Shown piece by piece: positions 1 to 12,466 of a DNA stretch of 64,000 nt (the stretch's first letter is position 1; the number at the start of each line of letters is the position of its first letter). The notes beneath the pieces are model-generated. The model saw only the letters and a program-made list of their open reading frames with translations. It searched no databases and was not told where the DNA came from. Made by a program: the position numbers and the translations under genes. Origin of the DNA: Liolophura sinensis (taxonomy: Eukaryota > Mollusca > Polyplacophora > Chitonida > Chitonidae); assembly GCF_032854445.1 (NCBI RefSeq), contig NC_088296.1, positions 11,690,706 to 11,754,705 on the forward strand. The letters run 5' to 3'.

Positions 1-550
1 ATCGCACATCTACTACAACAGATGCCATCAGTTCTCATCTTTCCAAATGGAAATACGTGTTTTCTGTGTTAATATAAAAACGTAACCATACCAATCTAAC
101 TGACCTAATTTTCTGTCCACGATCTTGAGGTTACATGTACTCATTTTAACTGATTCTGGGAGTTCTATGGATCTCAAGAGAGGTGTTTTTGAAGTTTACT
201 GGAAGGTAGGATGATACACTACCCAAAGTAACATTTCATCACCTTGACTTCTCTCTATAAACTTTTTCAAGCCAATTTTTTTTTTTCAAAGACAATACAT
301 GAACTTAAAATATTGCAGAAATGCAGGGCAGAAAGACTTAAGTTACATGTATATAGTACAGCCAAATACCAAAGGGCTAATTGTTTCTGATCAAGGTTAA
401 ATCTCATAATCATAATGATATTATCTCAAGCAATTTAATATCCAAATGTACCGTAGGCCATGTAAAAAGTGCATCTGATTAACTTCATAAAAACGTCGAC
501 CGCACAGTAGCAAAAACAAAGACATTACTGGCATGTTTTCAAAGCAATTA

Positions 551-810
551 CGTGGCTCAGTTGGTTAGTGTGCTAGCGCAGAGTAATGACCCAGGAGTCT
601 CTCACCAATGCGGTCGCTGTGGGTTCAAGTCCAGCTCATGCTGACTTCCTCTCTGGCCGCACGTGAGAAGGTCTGCCAGCAACCAGCAGATGGTTGTGGG
701 CTTCCCCCAGGCCCTGCCCGGTTTCCACCCACCATAATACTGGCCGCCATCGTATAAGTGAAATATTCTTGTGTACGGCGTAAAACTTCAATCAAATAAA
801 TAAATAAATC
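551..810 (+). mobile_element. tRNA-derived SINE, family A, full length
   Basis: The head carries RNA polymerase III promoter-like boxes (TGGCTCAGTTGGTTAG as A box, GGGTTCAAGTCC as B box). A conserved body follows (CCAGCTCATGCTG, GGTCTGCCAGCAACC, CACCATAATACTGGCCG), then a 3' end (GAAATATTCTTG, TACGGCGTAAAAC) and an (AATA)n tail. The insertion is flanked by a 10-bp direct repeat, AAAGCAATTA, at 541-550 and 811-820, which is a target-site duplication (TSD). It is non-autonomous and would depend on a partner LINE for movement. Confidence 0.93.
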
Positions 811-1197
811 AAAGCAATTACACGTGGATTATTGGTAAAATGTTAACAATAGATTAACTAGCATCAAACCCGAGCAGTGTTGTTTTATATAATTACATTA
901 TTTCATTGTTCAGTAACAGCATGAGAAAGAAAAGGCTTATGAATCAATAATTATGGCTTAATGCCACATATAAATAACAGGCTTATGTGTATTAGTGATT
1001 AAAAAACTGACAAAATAATTAGATTAAGTGGATGGGTTTCAGTACAGCTGTAACTAAATCAGGATTTTTTAGTTTTGAGAGATTACAGACTATACTACAT
1101 TACAGATGCAGTTCTTCATGTATCCGAAAAATTAGAGTCTAACTGAAGCCATGGCATGCGATTACCACATTAAGTTATACTTTTCACATACATGAAG

Positions 1198-1200
<3 letters not shown>

Positions 1201-1236
<36 letters not shown>
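1201..1236. repeat. (TA)n microsatellite
   Basis: Eighteen uninterrupted TA dinucleotides inside the MCC intron. Confidence 0.97.
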
Positions 1237-1242
<6 letters not shown>

Positions 1243-2574
1243 CATCATATTGCTGCTCATCTCCCTCACAAATTCAAAGAAAATAACGAAATCCTCTACC
1301 AAAAATTAAATTACATATGGGACAATAATAAATGATTGTACACTTATGAACTGTTTTTTTGTTGTTGTTGTTGTTGTACATGTGCATTAAAGGCCAACAA
1401 AACTACTCAATATATAACTATTTTTCACTCCCTCATTTCTTACCACACTCTTTGCCCTATAAAAAGCTATCAGCCTGTTTTGGGTGTCCTGATTTTACTC
1501 AGTATTATTTAAAAGAAACTTGTGTAGGCCATACAAGACACTACATGTCCAATATTAACTGCATTTTTGAAATATTGCCAACATGGAGTTTTGCCAACAG
1601 TACTGAATTTCTTGCACGATGCTATAAAAGAGATAAGCTGAAAAAGAAAACTTGGAGGGTGGGCATTTTAAAACTTCACCATTATGGAATGTTGCCAAGG
1701 TTACCAATTTTCTTTACCAATCATGGAAAAATGGAGAGTCACAGTGACAAAGTGGAGATTAACCAGAGATTTTCTACCTTTGAAGGCCATAATATGACGA
1801 ATAGCAGGGTCACTTTTATCACATTATTAACACTGACAACTCCGATATCAAATCAAAACTCAATCTCTAATGTTCTGTGAAGAACACCAACACTTCCCAG
1901 ACGAAGTGGATCTAATCCGACAGAAAGGCATATTAAAAGATGATCAAAGCTAGAGTCGGTCCCTTTATAAAAATCAATCAATGGTCGAGTGGCTCTGGGT
2001 TCTTTTAAGGTACCAGCAATGGACCAGCTACAGTTCAATACAGCAGGTCATTGACCATAATCCCTACAGCATGTTAAAGAAAACCACATTCATAAATATA
2101 CAAAGTCAAAAAAGCCTTAAAGGCCACTCACTGAAATAACAATTTTAAAAAAATTAGTTTTTAAAACTTTTGGTGAGATTAAAAACAGTTTTGTGAAAAC
2201 AGCCTTTGATCTGTGACTTAGGTCAAGCATAAAAACATGTCACATGCCTGCACAAGTTATCCCCCCTTGATTTGACATCTGGATGACAAATACATGCTGT
2301 CAGCTACCTGGGTTAGAAACCCTAGGCAAAAAGTGGTCTACCCAAACCAGACAATATTCTGATATATTCTAATGAGGTGCAAAAAAAGAGTGCACAAATC
2401 AGTATTGTACACTCAACCATTATGTTTTATGTCAGGGGCAGTACTATCCAATATAAAGTACCTCTAAACTATTCATTTTGTAGTGAAATGTACAGTAATT
2501 GCCTACAGCGCACTGCTAGGGACTAGGGGATTCCCCATTCTAAAATAGAAATGTACATACTGCGTCCATTGATT

Positions 2575-2820
2575 CATTTATTTGACTGGTGTATTACACC
2601 GTACTCAAGAATATTTCACTTATGCGACGACAGCCAGCATTATGGTGGGTGGAAACTGGGCAGAGCCCGGGGGACAACCACAGGTTGCTGGCACACCTTA
2701 CGACTTACGGCCAGAGAGGAAGCCAGCATGAGCTGGACTTGAACTCACGACAACCACATTGGTGAAAAGCTACTGGGTCATTACGCTGCCCTAGCGTACT
2801 AAACAACTGACCTACTCCAC
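2575..2820 (-). mobile_element. SINE family A, diverged full-length copy
   Basis: Reads in reverse: the T-rich (TTTA)n end, then ACTGGTGTATTACACCGTAC and the body, down to a decayed tRNA-like head (AACAACTGACCTACTCC). Many substitutions suggest an old insertion. Confidence 0.85.
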
Positions 2821-4540
2821 CGAGATTACACCTCTAATATACTTGGGCACCATGCTTTTTACAACAGTGAATTCACAAACACGAGGGAGGTGCATTACAG
2901 AATTCACAGGGGACACAATAATAGTTATTTTGGGTTCCTCACTGTGTTCTCGACGCTGGATGACCCAAGGCATAAGCTGATTTTACCATACCCAGTCGAT
3001 TAGAGTGCAATTACACCTCACCCAGGTGACCTGCTTTGCCTTTAACTCTACAGAAACACCACCACTTGCCGTGACGTACGCGATTACTACTTCAAACCCA
3101 CTTTTCATGCTGTCTTTCATGGGTGCGGCCATGTTGAATAACTTAATATTCATTAGCTTATACATGAGAAAATAGTTCATTTTTATTTTGGATGTTTTTG
3201 ATTAACTCGAATCAGAAATACTTCTTACATATCTGATGCTCCTCTATCAACAATTACCCCTAAACTGTGGGGGAAATCACTGCGCTGATGGCGCTCATCT
3301 GTACACGAGCCTTGTCTAAGTACCGTAGGATCACGCAATCTCGAATGAGCAACTCCCAAAATGAAGCCTAATGTTGAAGTCTTAGGTATACACAAGAAAA
3401 TCATAATGGCTTCCCATCAACAACTGATTGGTGCTTAAGCATTATTCAATTGCATGATCGATTTTACGGAGGATAAAAGTGATGTGCCCCCTATAACCCA
3501 CCAACATCTGCCAGGCCCAGGTTTCTGGTTATGGAATTACCCAACTATTAATTAAATAAATACATACTTAGTTAAGTTATACCCACTTAATACATTTTGG
3601 GAGTATTACAACCAATTTTGAATTTTAACACATGACTGAACGGGCCATTCTAAAATAACAGGAAAAACTTCGATCGGATTTGCACTGAGCGATTTTTGGC
3701 TCCAAATTTCTAAAACAGCCCCCTTCAAATATGAACATACATTGACACAAGATTAGGGCTCAGGGCCTAATGTAAGTACGTGTACTTAGTTCCACTGCAG
3801 TGTTAAGGAGGATCTGTGGAAAGTATTTTGATGAAATAAAAGTTGGATTTCAACTCTTTTTCACACAGCAAATTATGCATGTATTCTGTAAGACGGGTTG
3901 GGGGTCGGAGGTCGGGGGTCACGTGACCACCCCATCATGTCTCAAACAAAATGGTAGCCCAGTGTTAAACCATTGGGGAAAAAGTCACTTTCTGCCACTT
4001 CTCCAGCGACCAGTAAGGCCTAGTTGTACAAAATGACATAAAAAAAGCTCTGCAGAAATACTCAGACTATCTGGAAAGCTGAAAATTATACAAATCCAAT
4101 GGAAACAAGTTCGCTGACCGCGATTCAAAAATAGGCATTTTCCTATGAAGTTTGGGTGAACCTTTCTCCACTAAGGATATCGCGTTATCTCTAGCTTCCA
4201 ATTTATCTTACAGAACTCCCCTCTTGAATTTTGGAAGAGTACTAAAACTTTTACCAAGTCTAGCTTGGTCTACAGACACATGCCTGGTCAGTTCTATACC
4301 ATCTCTCCCTGTGCCAGGTTTGGAAGAACTATACAATCAGAGCATGTGGGGGAGAGGTGGGGGGTGGGTGGAGGTTGAGCAGATTTATAGGTCTGTGGGG
4401 GAGGGGATAGCTTGACCAGGTGTGGAAAGGCTGGATTTCTGACACACAGGTTATTGCCCAGGTGGAGTTGCCTTATACACACAGGTGATTTGGCCAGAGT
4501 ATTGAGAATTACCATAATGAACCCAATAATTGCAATTACC

Positions 4541-4705
4541 CAAATTCCTCAACCTTTTCACATATGAAAGAGAAAGTTTCAGTGCAGTTTATGCACCTTT
4601 TTTAATTGAATTTAGGAGACAAAAGCCCATTGGTTGGGTTGAGTTGGCCTATTTCAGGGCTTCACAAAAAATTCAATTTTATTAGTGTCAGTTTTAGTCA
4701 TGCCT
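4541..4705. mobile_element. MITE family 1 (CCTCAACCTTTT), one end clear
   Basis: The left end reads AATTCCTCAACCTTTTCACA, matching the terminal inverted repeat of better copies at 16,282, 44,730, 54,614, 56,543 and 59,940. The interior (GTGCAGTTTATGCACCTTTT, CTTCACAAAAA) also matches. The right TIR is degraded, so the right boundary is approximate. Confidence 0.6.
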
Positions 4706-4884
4706 ATAAGCATTACTCGCACAGACACTGCAGAGAAAATATCATTTGGTCGTGAATACATCCAAGTCCAAAACTAAGTTAGGAAGAGCCTGATGACATT
4801 TACTAAAATGACATGTGCCCTGATGTCTGCAGTCTTGAATTATTTAAGCACCCATATCGTCTCTGCTGAAGAAAACTAGAATTG

Positions 4885-5124
4885 TTATTTATTTATCTGT
4901 TTGACTGGTGTTTTTGTGCCATACTCAAGAATATTTCACTTATACGACAGCAGCCAGCATTATGGTGAGAGAAACCTCGAAGAAAACCCACAACCATCCG
5001 CAGGCTGCTGACAGAACTCATGTAGTACGGGTGGACAGGAAGCCAGCATGAACTGGACTTGAACTCACAACACCCGCATTGGTGAGAGGCTCTTGGGTCA
5101 TTGCGCTCGGACATGGAGGCCCCA
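4885..5124 (-). mobile_element. SINE family A, diverged copy
   Basis: Reversed SINE with the TTATTTATTTATC tail, CATACTCAAGAATATTTCAC, AGCCAGCATTATGG and a head fragment (GGGTCATTGCGCTC) ending in GGAGGCCCC. Part of the central body is deleted or altered. Confidence 0.85.
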
Positions 5125-7780
5125 TGTTCTAAAACTTTCAAGCCTAATTCTACTAAATTTTTGTACCACAGCCATCTACCACACTGTTGTTGTTGCTCTG
5201 GTTTTACTCTCTATACTACTGCCCTTCTATATCACAATAACTAGGGGGTTTACAGCAGAGTTAACCTGTGGCAAGCAGGCAAACCCCCTCCAACACCCTG
5301 TCTTACAGCCTTCAGGGGGCCATCTGGTCTCAGGATAAGAGCAGTTACCCCTGCAGTCCACTTCTCCAAACCTTAAAACTGTCTCTCCCACCCTCCAACC
5401 ACAGCTGAAAGCCAGTGCCAGAGATTAATAGATTTTATGTTGCAGTGTGGCACACAAAAATTTCTTATCTTTCCCAAGGCAACATCTCAACTGGCAAACC
5501 AGTTGAGCTCAACTAGCTACTTGTCAAATGACTGACAGGCTGAAGGGGGTTGGCTGATATTCAAATATGTGGTAAGCGATACCCCCACTCATGAGCCTCC
5601 TATCTCCTAGGTCTTTCACCCCATCCATTTTTCCTCCCCAGAGGATCAGAGATAAGCAGTGTTGACAAGAGGGGTACAGACACATGGCAGCAGAGGTCAT
5701 CTGAGAACACAGTTCTTTGACAGACTTCACCTATGATGAGGAAACTTTACCTGTGTAGACTTACAAGAGTACCAGAAGTAACTGTGCTATAAAATATTTA
5801 AAGGCTATAGCAAGGATTTGGGGGAAGGAAAAAAACCACATTTGCTAATCAAATCAAATTTTCTGTACCGATATTAAAAGAAAGCTCAAATTATTGCCTT
5901 TAATTAAACAGGGCCTATCAGATTAAATATCTGTACTATTTATAGTGTGAAAAGTAATCAAAAATTTGAAAAAGTTACAATGTGAACCATTTCATCAATT
6001 TCAGGCATTTTATTACAGAGATTTTGAACGGTAACACAGGCATGGACTTGGTTTGATGACTAGACAATGGTACATTCACAGCCAATAATGTTAGCGACAG
6101 GGTGTGACAGACTATGGAGAATATACAACAAAGAATGCAACTGGAATGATAAGATGCAATAACTAGACAATACAGTGTAGAGAATTCGCAGGCACAAATG
6201 TTATTGACTAGCCCAAGGCCTCCATCTAAGGGTAGACTGTATATACTGATACAGGGCGACCATTGGCCACCCTTAGCCTGAGAGCTATGTGGACCCAATT
6301 CCGGTACAATGCTACCAAAAAGCTACCTCCTTGTTCAATTCCAATGCATGCGCGTCAGATTCGTCCTGAGTACACATAAAGAATGGCAATTCTGAAAGCT
6401 GAAATATTTACGCACATTTTGCCACACTTGCTATTTGCCTTTACATCACTATTCTCCTGTAAATCTTAGCCGAAATCGAAAATAGGCTCATATTTAGAAG
6501 GTCGCCACGCACTACCATGTTTTAAAAATCTGGCTCAGTGAGGCACGCATGCACAGCAACGGTTGAACTTTCCTTGAAATCGAATGGAATGGATGCCAAA
6601 GAAAACCGCTCTTCCCTTTTCACTGCCAAACTTTGACAGTTTGTGAAACTGTGGGCTTCCTCATTCAGCTCCATAGCAAATTAGTGTCCCTGCTGTCACA
6701 GGCTTTCTGTCTGTCAAACCTGACAGCCAGCTGATCAAAACATAGTGAGGTCGTGAAAGGTCAACCACGCATGTGCAGCAAGGAACAACCGATTTATTAA
6801 GTCACGATGTCGACACGGCATGTGAGCGTAAGTCACAAATGTGTATTATCTTGGATTTACTGGTCGTAAAGGCTTCAGAATGTGGAAAAAATTGGCAGGG
6901 GAACAAAAAATGTCAAATGTTAAAGATCACAGCCGAGATACTTGGCTAGTTATTAACAGGGTGTGATAGACAATGAAGAATAAACAACACCATGAAGTTC
7001 CAGACAAAAAGGAGAATAAGAAAGAATGCAATGAAGAATTGAGATTATACAAAAAATACGAATATTTATGAAAATAAAGGACATTTATAGGATCCTATAG
7101 AAATATAGGGAAATATAGGAGGCCTGGGATCCCTGTACTATTTAACTAGAATCTTGATGTCCGAAATAGTCTCCTTCCATCGCACATCATTAGCACTACA
7201 CAGCAACTGTATTTCTCTCTTCATAAAGCAATTACAAGGATGCTGTTCACCTAAACCACACCAGCACGCCCCACCCTTCCATACCCTCACCAAGATAAAA
7301 CTCTCCAGTAAGCCATCAAGTGGCAGGACCACCCTATGGAACCTCAATCAAGGTAACATATCAAGGAGAAGAAAATGGGAGTGTTGAAAGCCAGGGCAGT
7401 TACAGACAAGTCAAAAGATGTTAAAAACTCATTTTTTGCCCCCTGGTGTGAAATTCTTGGAGGTATCTTTTTCCTGAGGGAACAGGCCCCAGAGGTGATT
7501 ATAGCCGTGATGTGCACACCAGAAACTGTTTTCACCACCCTACTACTAGAGGGTCACATGATGAAACACACTGTACCAGTATTGAGACTATCTTGAAGAA
7601 AAATTACCACATTGTTTTCTAGATGATGTACTTTGTCCATTACAGTTGTGTAGATCTATATCATTCCTTGATTTTAATTTCAATGATAAAAGGACATCTC
7701 TGTGTTGTGTAGATGTTCTGAGAGGAACTTCTTTCTCAAAATCTTCACCCAACCCTTCCATTTCCCAACTTTTCTCCTAA

Positions 7781-7972
7781 ATTTATTTCTTTATTTATTT
7801 GATTGGTGTTTTACGCCGTACTCAAGAATATTTCATTTATACGACAGCGGCCAGCATAATGGTGGGTGGAAACTGGGCAAAGCTCGGGGGAAACCCACGA
7901 CCATCCGCAGATTGCTGGCAAATACGACCGGAGAGGAAGCCAGCATGAGCTGGACTTGAACTCACAGTGACT
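7781..7972 (-). mobile_element. SINE family A, 5'-truncated, with target-site duplication
   Basis: Only the 3' two thirds of the SINE is present; the tRNA-like head is missing from the B box outward. The 13-bp sequence ACTTTTCTCCTAA occurs immediately on both sides (about 7768-7780 and 7973-7985), so the truncation happened during insertion and not by later deletion. Confidence 0.93.
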
Positions 7973-8002
7973 GACTTTTCTCCTAATGAATACTGACTTA
8001 CA

Positions 8003-8028
8003 TATGTGTGTGTGTGTGTATTTATATG

Positions 8029-8089
<61 letters not shown>
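8003..8089. repeat. TG/TA dinucleotide microsatellite
   Basis: (TG)n grading into a long (TA)n run. Confidence 0.95.
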
Positions 8090-8092
<3 letters not shown>

Positions 8093-8221
8093 AGTCCAGA
8101 ACTTAATCCATAAGATGTTCTATTTTGCCCACAAAGCAATAACATGAGTAAAATAGAAATGAAACTAACAACATAGTGAGCGAGTACATGCATATGGTAC
8201 ATTTGTCATTCTGTCTTCTGG

Positions 8222-8263
8222 TCATAGTGTACCATAGTGTACCATAGTGTACCATAGTGTACC
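8222..8263. repeat. 10-bp tandem repeat, four copies
   Basis: Four perfect copies of CATAGTGTAC. Confidence 0.95.
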
Positions 8264-8600
8264 AATGGTGAACATTCAAATACACATCATCTTTGAGCTC
8301 CATTTATACACGGACCTGTTTAAATAATGCTACTCAATCAACTAATGCCCTAGATACATGCATATTGTTCATTTCATGTTTCCTTGGTTTGAAGTTAATG
8401 TTCTACTACAGAACCTTTTCTTTAGTCGACTGTAACAGAAATGAGTAAAGCCTGGTACCAGGACACTAAGCACTATTTTATCCAGGTCAAACAGTCTTTT
8501 AATTTCTAGTCCATCATGCTGGCATCACAACAAAGACAGAACAATTAATGTTACACCAGAAATTGAAACACTGTAACATTGTATACACTATGTTATAATC

Positions 8601-9037
8601 AACCAGTATATATGTACAGCTATTATCAGTAACCAGTGATTCATACCTGTATATATGTACAACTATTATCCCTAACCAGTGATTCATACCTGTATATATG
8701 TACAACTATTATCCCTAACCAGTGATTCATACCTGTATATATGTACAACTATTATCCCTAACCAGTGATTCATACCTGTATATATGTACAACTATTATCC
8801 CTAACCAGTGATTCACACCAGAATAAATGGATAACTATTATCAGTAACCAGTGAATCATACGACTATATATGCATAACTAATATCCCTAACCTGTGATTC
8901 ACACCAGAATATATGGATAACTGTTATCAGTAACCAGTGATTCACACCTGTATGTACAAATATTATCAGTAACAAGTGATTCACAGCAGTATATACGTAC
9001 ATTTATTACCAGTAAACACCGAATCACACTTGAACAT
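8601..9037. repeat. 43-bp minisatellite in MCC intron 3
   Basis: About nine or ten copies of a 43-bp unit containing ATGTACAACTATTATCCCTA and ACCAGTGATTCATACC. The left copies are near identical and the right ones diverge. The array ends about 210 bp from the donor site of MCC exon 3. No exon sequence is seen inside the unit. Confidence 0.93.
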
Positions 9038-9246
9038 GTGTACCTAGCCAACCAGACAAATGACATACAAACATGACTGAAAGTAGGCAAGAAAACACAA
9101 TTCCAGAGAGGTCAGTTGATATTTTGTCATGATATAACATAAGTTAGCAAACCAGACAAACCAGTAAATAGACACATAGACAGACAAAAACGGCTGAAAA
9201 TAAAGAAAGAAAACATCAATACATGCAATGTTTCATGTGTACGCAC

Positions 9247-9416
9247 CCGATTGGCCAATTCCAGAAAGTTTTCCGAGCCGGAATAACTGGCTTGGAGGTT
9301 TTGGAAACCTGACGGATCATGTGACTCAATAAGTTTCTGAAAACTGGGAGGTTCTGGGCTCATATCACGGGCCCCGCTATCGTAGTCCAGACTGTCTGGT
9401 TTCCCCGAGTGAGCCC
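9247..9416 (-). CDS. MCC-like protein, coding exon 3
   Basis: A 170-nt internal exon: 2 nt completing a glycine codon split with exon 2, then 56 codons. It is bounded by acceptor TGTTTCAG at 9417-9424 and donor CGG|GTGCGT at 9246. The peptide contains DSLDYDSGARD near its start and NFLELANR at its end. From memory of the family, vertebrate MCC long isoforms have EYDSGARD and YLELAN in the same relative positions, just before the coiled-coil region. MCC is a largely coiled-coil cytoplasmic and cortical scaffold with a PDZ-binding C-terminus, linked to Wnt/beta-catenin signalling and cell migration. The phase matches exon 2 exactly (G|GG). No frameshift is seen. Confidence 0.87.
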
Positions 9417-11324
9417 CTGAAACACATGAATATTCATGAAGATAAATATTGATGGTTTACTGTACATGTATTTCTCTTTAAAAGGCTATATTAAAACACA
9501 AGAAGCTTACATGTATGCACAAAAGACTCCATGTAAAAACCACGTGTCCTGAAAATACATTATACTTATTTATTCGATTTTAAGAGTTTGATTGGGGGAC
9601 CAAAAGTTTTTAGATAACGTCAGTCCCAAACCGATACGATCACCAACCGTATACCTGTTTTTTTCTGTCATGACTTTCTTAATTTCCCTTCAAACCATAC
9701 CTTCTGTTTTAGAGGTCCCTCTTCACGTTAAAAAACTTGCAAAAATGATAAAAAAAAAATACAAGGCACTGTTCTTCAAAAAACTGACATGCTCAAATGT
9801 CTACCCATGGGCAGGTGCAAATCAAGATGTCCTGATTGCATTTTTAAGTGCAAATAATTAAATGACCTCATACAAAATTTTATGAGCGTACACAAATGTA
9901 CACAGACATGTGATTTAGCAGGTGAGTTCTGTTATACTTCTCAAGCAAAATCAATAACCAGCACACAACATTCAATCATAATGACTGTAACAAATCAAAC
10001 CTATTAATCAGATGTCGTTAAGCTCTTTAAATCATAACTGTACAATGACAGGTTTATACAGGCTTGCATCATATCAAATTGCAATATCAACAGTAACCAG
10101 CCAGTCTTGGCAGCAAGTAACACGACTGCAGTTTCTTGTGCAAATATTGATAATAAATCTATCTTGCAAAGAGACAGAAGGAGGCCATTAGGAACTGTAA
10201 TAGGGAATTTGCATTCAGGTCTTCTTAAACTAGCTAAACAAAGCATTACTTGATTTTAGTGTTTGTTTATTATTTCTCACAGTCAGTGCAAACGCCATCA
10301 GGAAGATCTGGTGTTTAAACACCATTCAACAATTAACAGATTTTTTTGGCAATACTGTGCAAGCACAAATAAAACTTGGAGGGGGGGGTGCAATTTTCTC
10401 ATTCTTTATGCTTAATTGCTCCAGGTAATTTCATGAAATCTTTACTGAAGGACTTTATATGAAGCTGCATCTACCTCTACATATCTCACATTATTCCATG
10501 TCAACTACTGTACCAACAGTACATATATTTATACATCTCACCCAGATTATCATTTACACTGTACATGTATCTCACACTATTCCATGTCAACTACTGTACC
10601 AACAGTACATATATTTATACATCTCACCCAGATTATCATTTACACTGTACATGTATCTCACATTATTTCCATGTCAACTACTGTACCAATAGTACATATA
10701 TTTATATATCTCACCCAGATTATCATTTACACTGTATATGTATCTCACATTATTCCATGTCAACTACTGTACCAACAGTTAAAATATTTATATATCTCAT
10801 CCAGACTGTTATCACTTACGCTGTGCAAGTATCTCATATTATTTACTGTTAACTAGTCTACAACACCCTGAAATCTTCTATGCTATACACCTAAATTACA
10901 AATACACAGTGTACATTTATTTCCTATTTTATCTCTACCACCAGTATATGTATCTCACCAAGGCTGTTTATCATTTACACCTGGTACACTTATCTCAAAT
11001 TATTCCATGTTAGCTACCAAGTCGTATCTGACCCAGGCTGTTATCATTTACACTGTACACTTATCTCACATTATTTCCATGCTAGCTACCAGCAGTCATA
11101 TCTCACCCAGGCTATTATCATTTACACTGTACACTTATCTCACATTATTCCATGCTAGCCACCAGCAGTCATATCTCACCCAGGCTATTATCATTTACAC
11201 TGTACATTTATTTCACATTATTCCATGCTAGCTACCAGCAGTAGTGTCTCACCCAGGCTGTTTTCATATACATTGTGCACTTATCTCACATTATTCCATG
11301 CTACTGCCAGCCATAATATCTCAC
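9417..11324 (-). other. MCC intron 2
   Basis: A 1.9-kb intron with donor GTGAGATATT at its 11,324 end and acceptor TTTCAG at its 9,417 end. Its donor-proximal 0.85 kb is a minisatellite built on the donor sequence. The remaining kilobase holds AT-rich sequence, a run of G at about 10,380 and no recognised element. Confidence 0.8.
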
Positions 11325-11340
11325 CCAAGCTGTTATCACT
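10476..11340. repeat. Minisatellite (86/73 bp) repeating the 5' splice site of MCC exon 2
   Basis: About ten to eleven units, 86 bp apart in the left part and 73 bp apart in the right part. Each unit contains ATTATTCCATG, a variable middle, TCTCACCCAG and TTATCATTTACACTGTACA. On the transcript (minus) strand the units read CTGG|GTGAGAT, closely matching the real exon 2 end and donor AGCTTGG|GTGAGATAT at 11,317-11,330. The array runs into the exon without a break, so the last ~16 coding bases and the donor form part of the repeated unit. Confidence 0.88.
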
Positions 11341-11580
11341 GCTCATTGTGGGCCAGGAAGACATGTTGGGGTTGTGGTGGCAGATGAACCCCGGTGTCAG
11401 ATTCGATCCCCGTGTCGTCCATGTAATGCTGCGAGTCTAGCTCCGTCATGACGCGCGTGCGGTAGCGGATGAAGTCATCAAAGGTAATGCGATGGTGCGG
11501 TTCATCCCCATCTGGTGCATTATCTCCTCAGCTGACTCCCTCCATGTTCAGCTTTGCCGCACATCGAGAAAAAGTCATCC
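11325..11580 (-). CDS. MCC-like protein, coding exon 2 (EF-hand region), with four homopolymer frameshifts
   Basis: Acceptor CCCTGTAG is at 11,581 and donor G|GTGAGA at 11,324. In three frames used in turn, the exon encodes GDDFFSMC, LNME, ESAEEIMHQMG, HHRITFDDFIRYR, DTGIESDTG and MSSWPTMSSDNSLG. Human MCC has, by memory, comparable LNMEES, EIM-QLG, ISFQDF and SWPTSSDNSLG blocks. The four breaks lie in or next to short homopolymers: an extra A in AAA near 11,554, an extra G near 11,540, a missing G near 11,508 and an extra base near 11,365-11,390. Corrected length is 254 nt, which gives the right phase at both ends. Either read errors or a decaying exon would explain this; the conservation between breaks favours errors. 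Confidence 0.82.
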
Positions 11581-11920
11581 CTACAGGGAAATAAAACAAA
11601 AGGGGGGCTGCAGACTTTCTTAATTGATTGGTGTAAAAAAGTTTTCATCCTAGATGTAGTCAAGTTTAAAAGTAACACTAGGTGACTACCATGTTGATAA
11701 ATACATATTTACAGATGTACACCTCAATATACATAAAGCTTAGAGGCACCATGCAGATTTTAATAGCCAGGTGTTAGGGTATCTATTCATTGAAAAAAAA
11801 AAGACTACTGTGTTGAAGTCAACGTCAGACAGATAGAAAAAAAAAAGGAAAAAGTTGTATATAAAAACATAATTAAGAATCGACGAATACAAAGTCTGGC
11901 TAAATCCACATGTACATGAG

Positions 11921-12378
11921 ACACAGTGTCTGATTAACAAAATGCCTGATGAACACAGTGTCTGATTAACGCAACGCTTGATGAACAGTGTCTGATTAAC
12001 AAAATGCCTGATGAACACAGTGTCTGATTAACACAATGCCTGATGAACACAGTGTCTGATTAACACAATGCCTGATGAACACAGTGTCTGATTAACGCAA
12101 TTCTTGATGAACACAGTGTCTGATGAACACAGTGCTTGATTAACACAACGCTTGATGAACAGTGTCTGATTAACACAATGCCTGATGAACACAGTGTCTG
12201 ATTAACACAATGCTTGATCAACACAACGCTTGATCAACACAACGCTTAATCAACACAGTGCCTGATTAACGCAATGCTTGATGAACACAATGCTTGATGA
12301 ACACAATGCTTAATGATGAACACAGTGCTTGATCAACACAGTGCTTGATCAACACAATGCTTGATCAACACAATGCTA
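11921..12378. repeat. 16-bp / 32-bp minisatellite
   Basis: Alternating 16-bp blocks TGATGAACACAGTGTC and TGATTAACACAATGCC, about 28 in all, form a 32-bp higher-order period. The right third drifts to TGATCAACACAATGCT. Confidence 0.93.
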
Positions 12379-12466
12379 AGGCCGCAATACAACCTACAGT
12401 CTGCATCTTCCACCTGTGCAGCTCAATGTGTTTATATCCTACACGTATATCACACAGAGAATATAG

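Larger units (their letters stand above)
1..9246 (-). other. MCC intron 3 (partial), no exon recognised
   Basis: The stretch downstream of MCC exon 3 in transcript direction. I searched the minus strand for the coiled-coil exon that follows the LELAN segment in the vertebrate protein and did not find it, so the rest of the gene is presumably left of the window. What is visible is SINE copies (551-810, 2575-2820, 4885-5124, 7781-7972), a (TA)n run, a TG/TA microsatellite, a 10-bp repeat and a 43-bp array. The open frames here have no splice context or family resemblance that I can recognise. Confidence 0.6.

Noticed and set aside
551-650. tRNA gene (A and B boxes present)
   Set aside because: The boxes belong to the head of a SINE with a full body, A-rich tail and TSD; no tRNA cloverleaf with a clear anticodon arm could be drawn.
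1-9246. Search for the next MCC exon (coiled-coil start)
   Set aside because: No minus-strand stretch with acceptor, open heptad-like sequence and donor was found.
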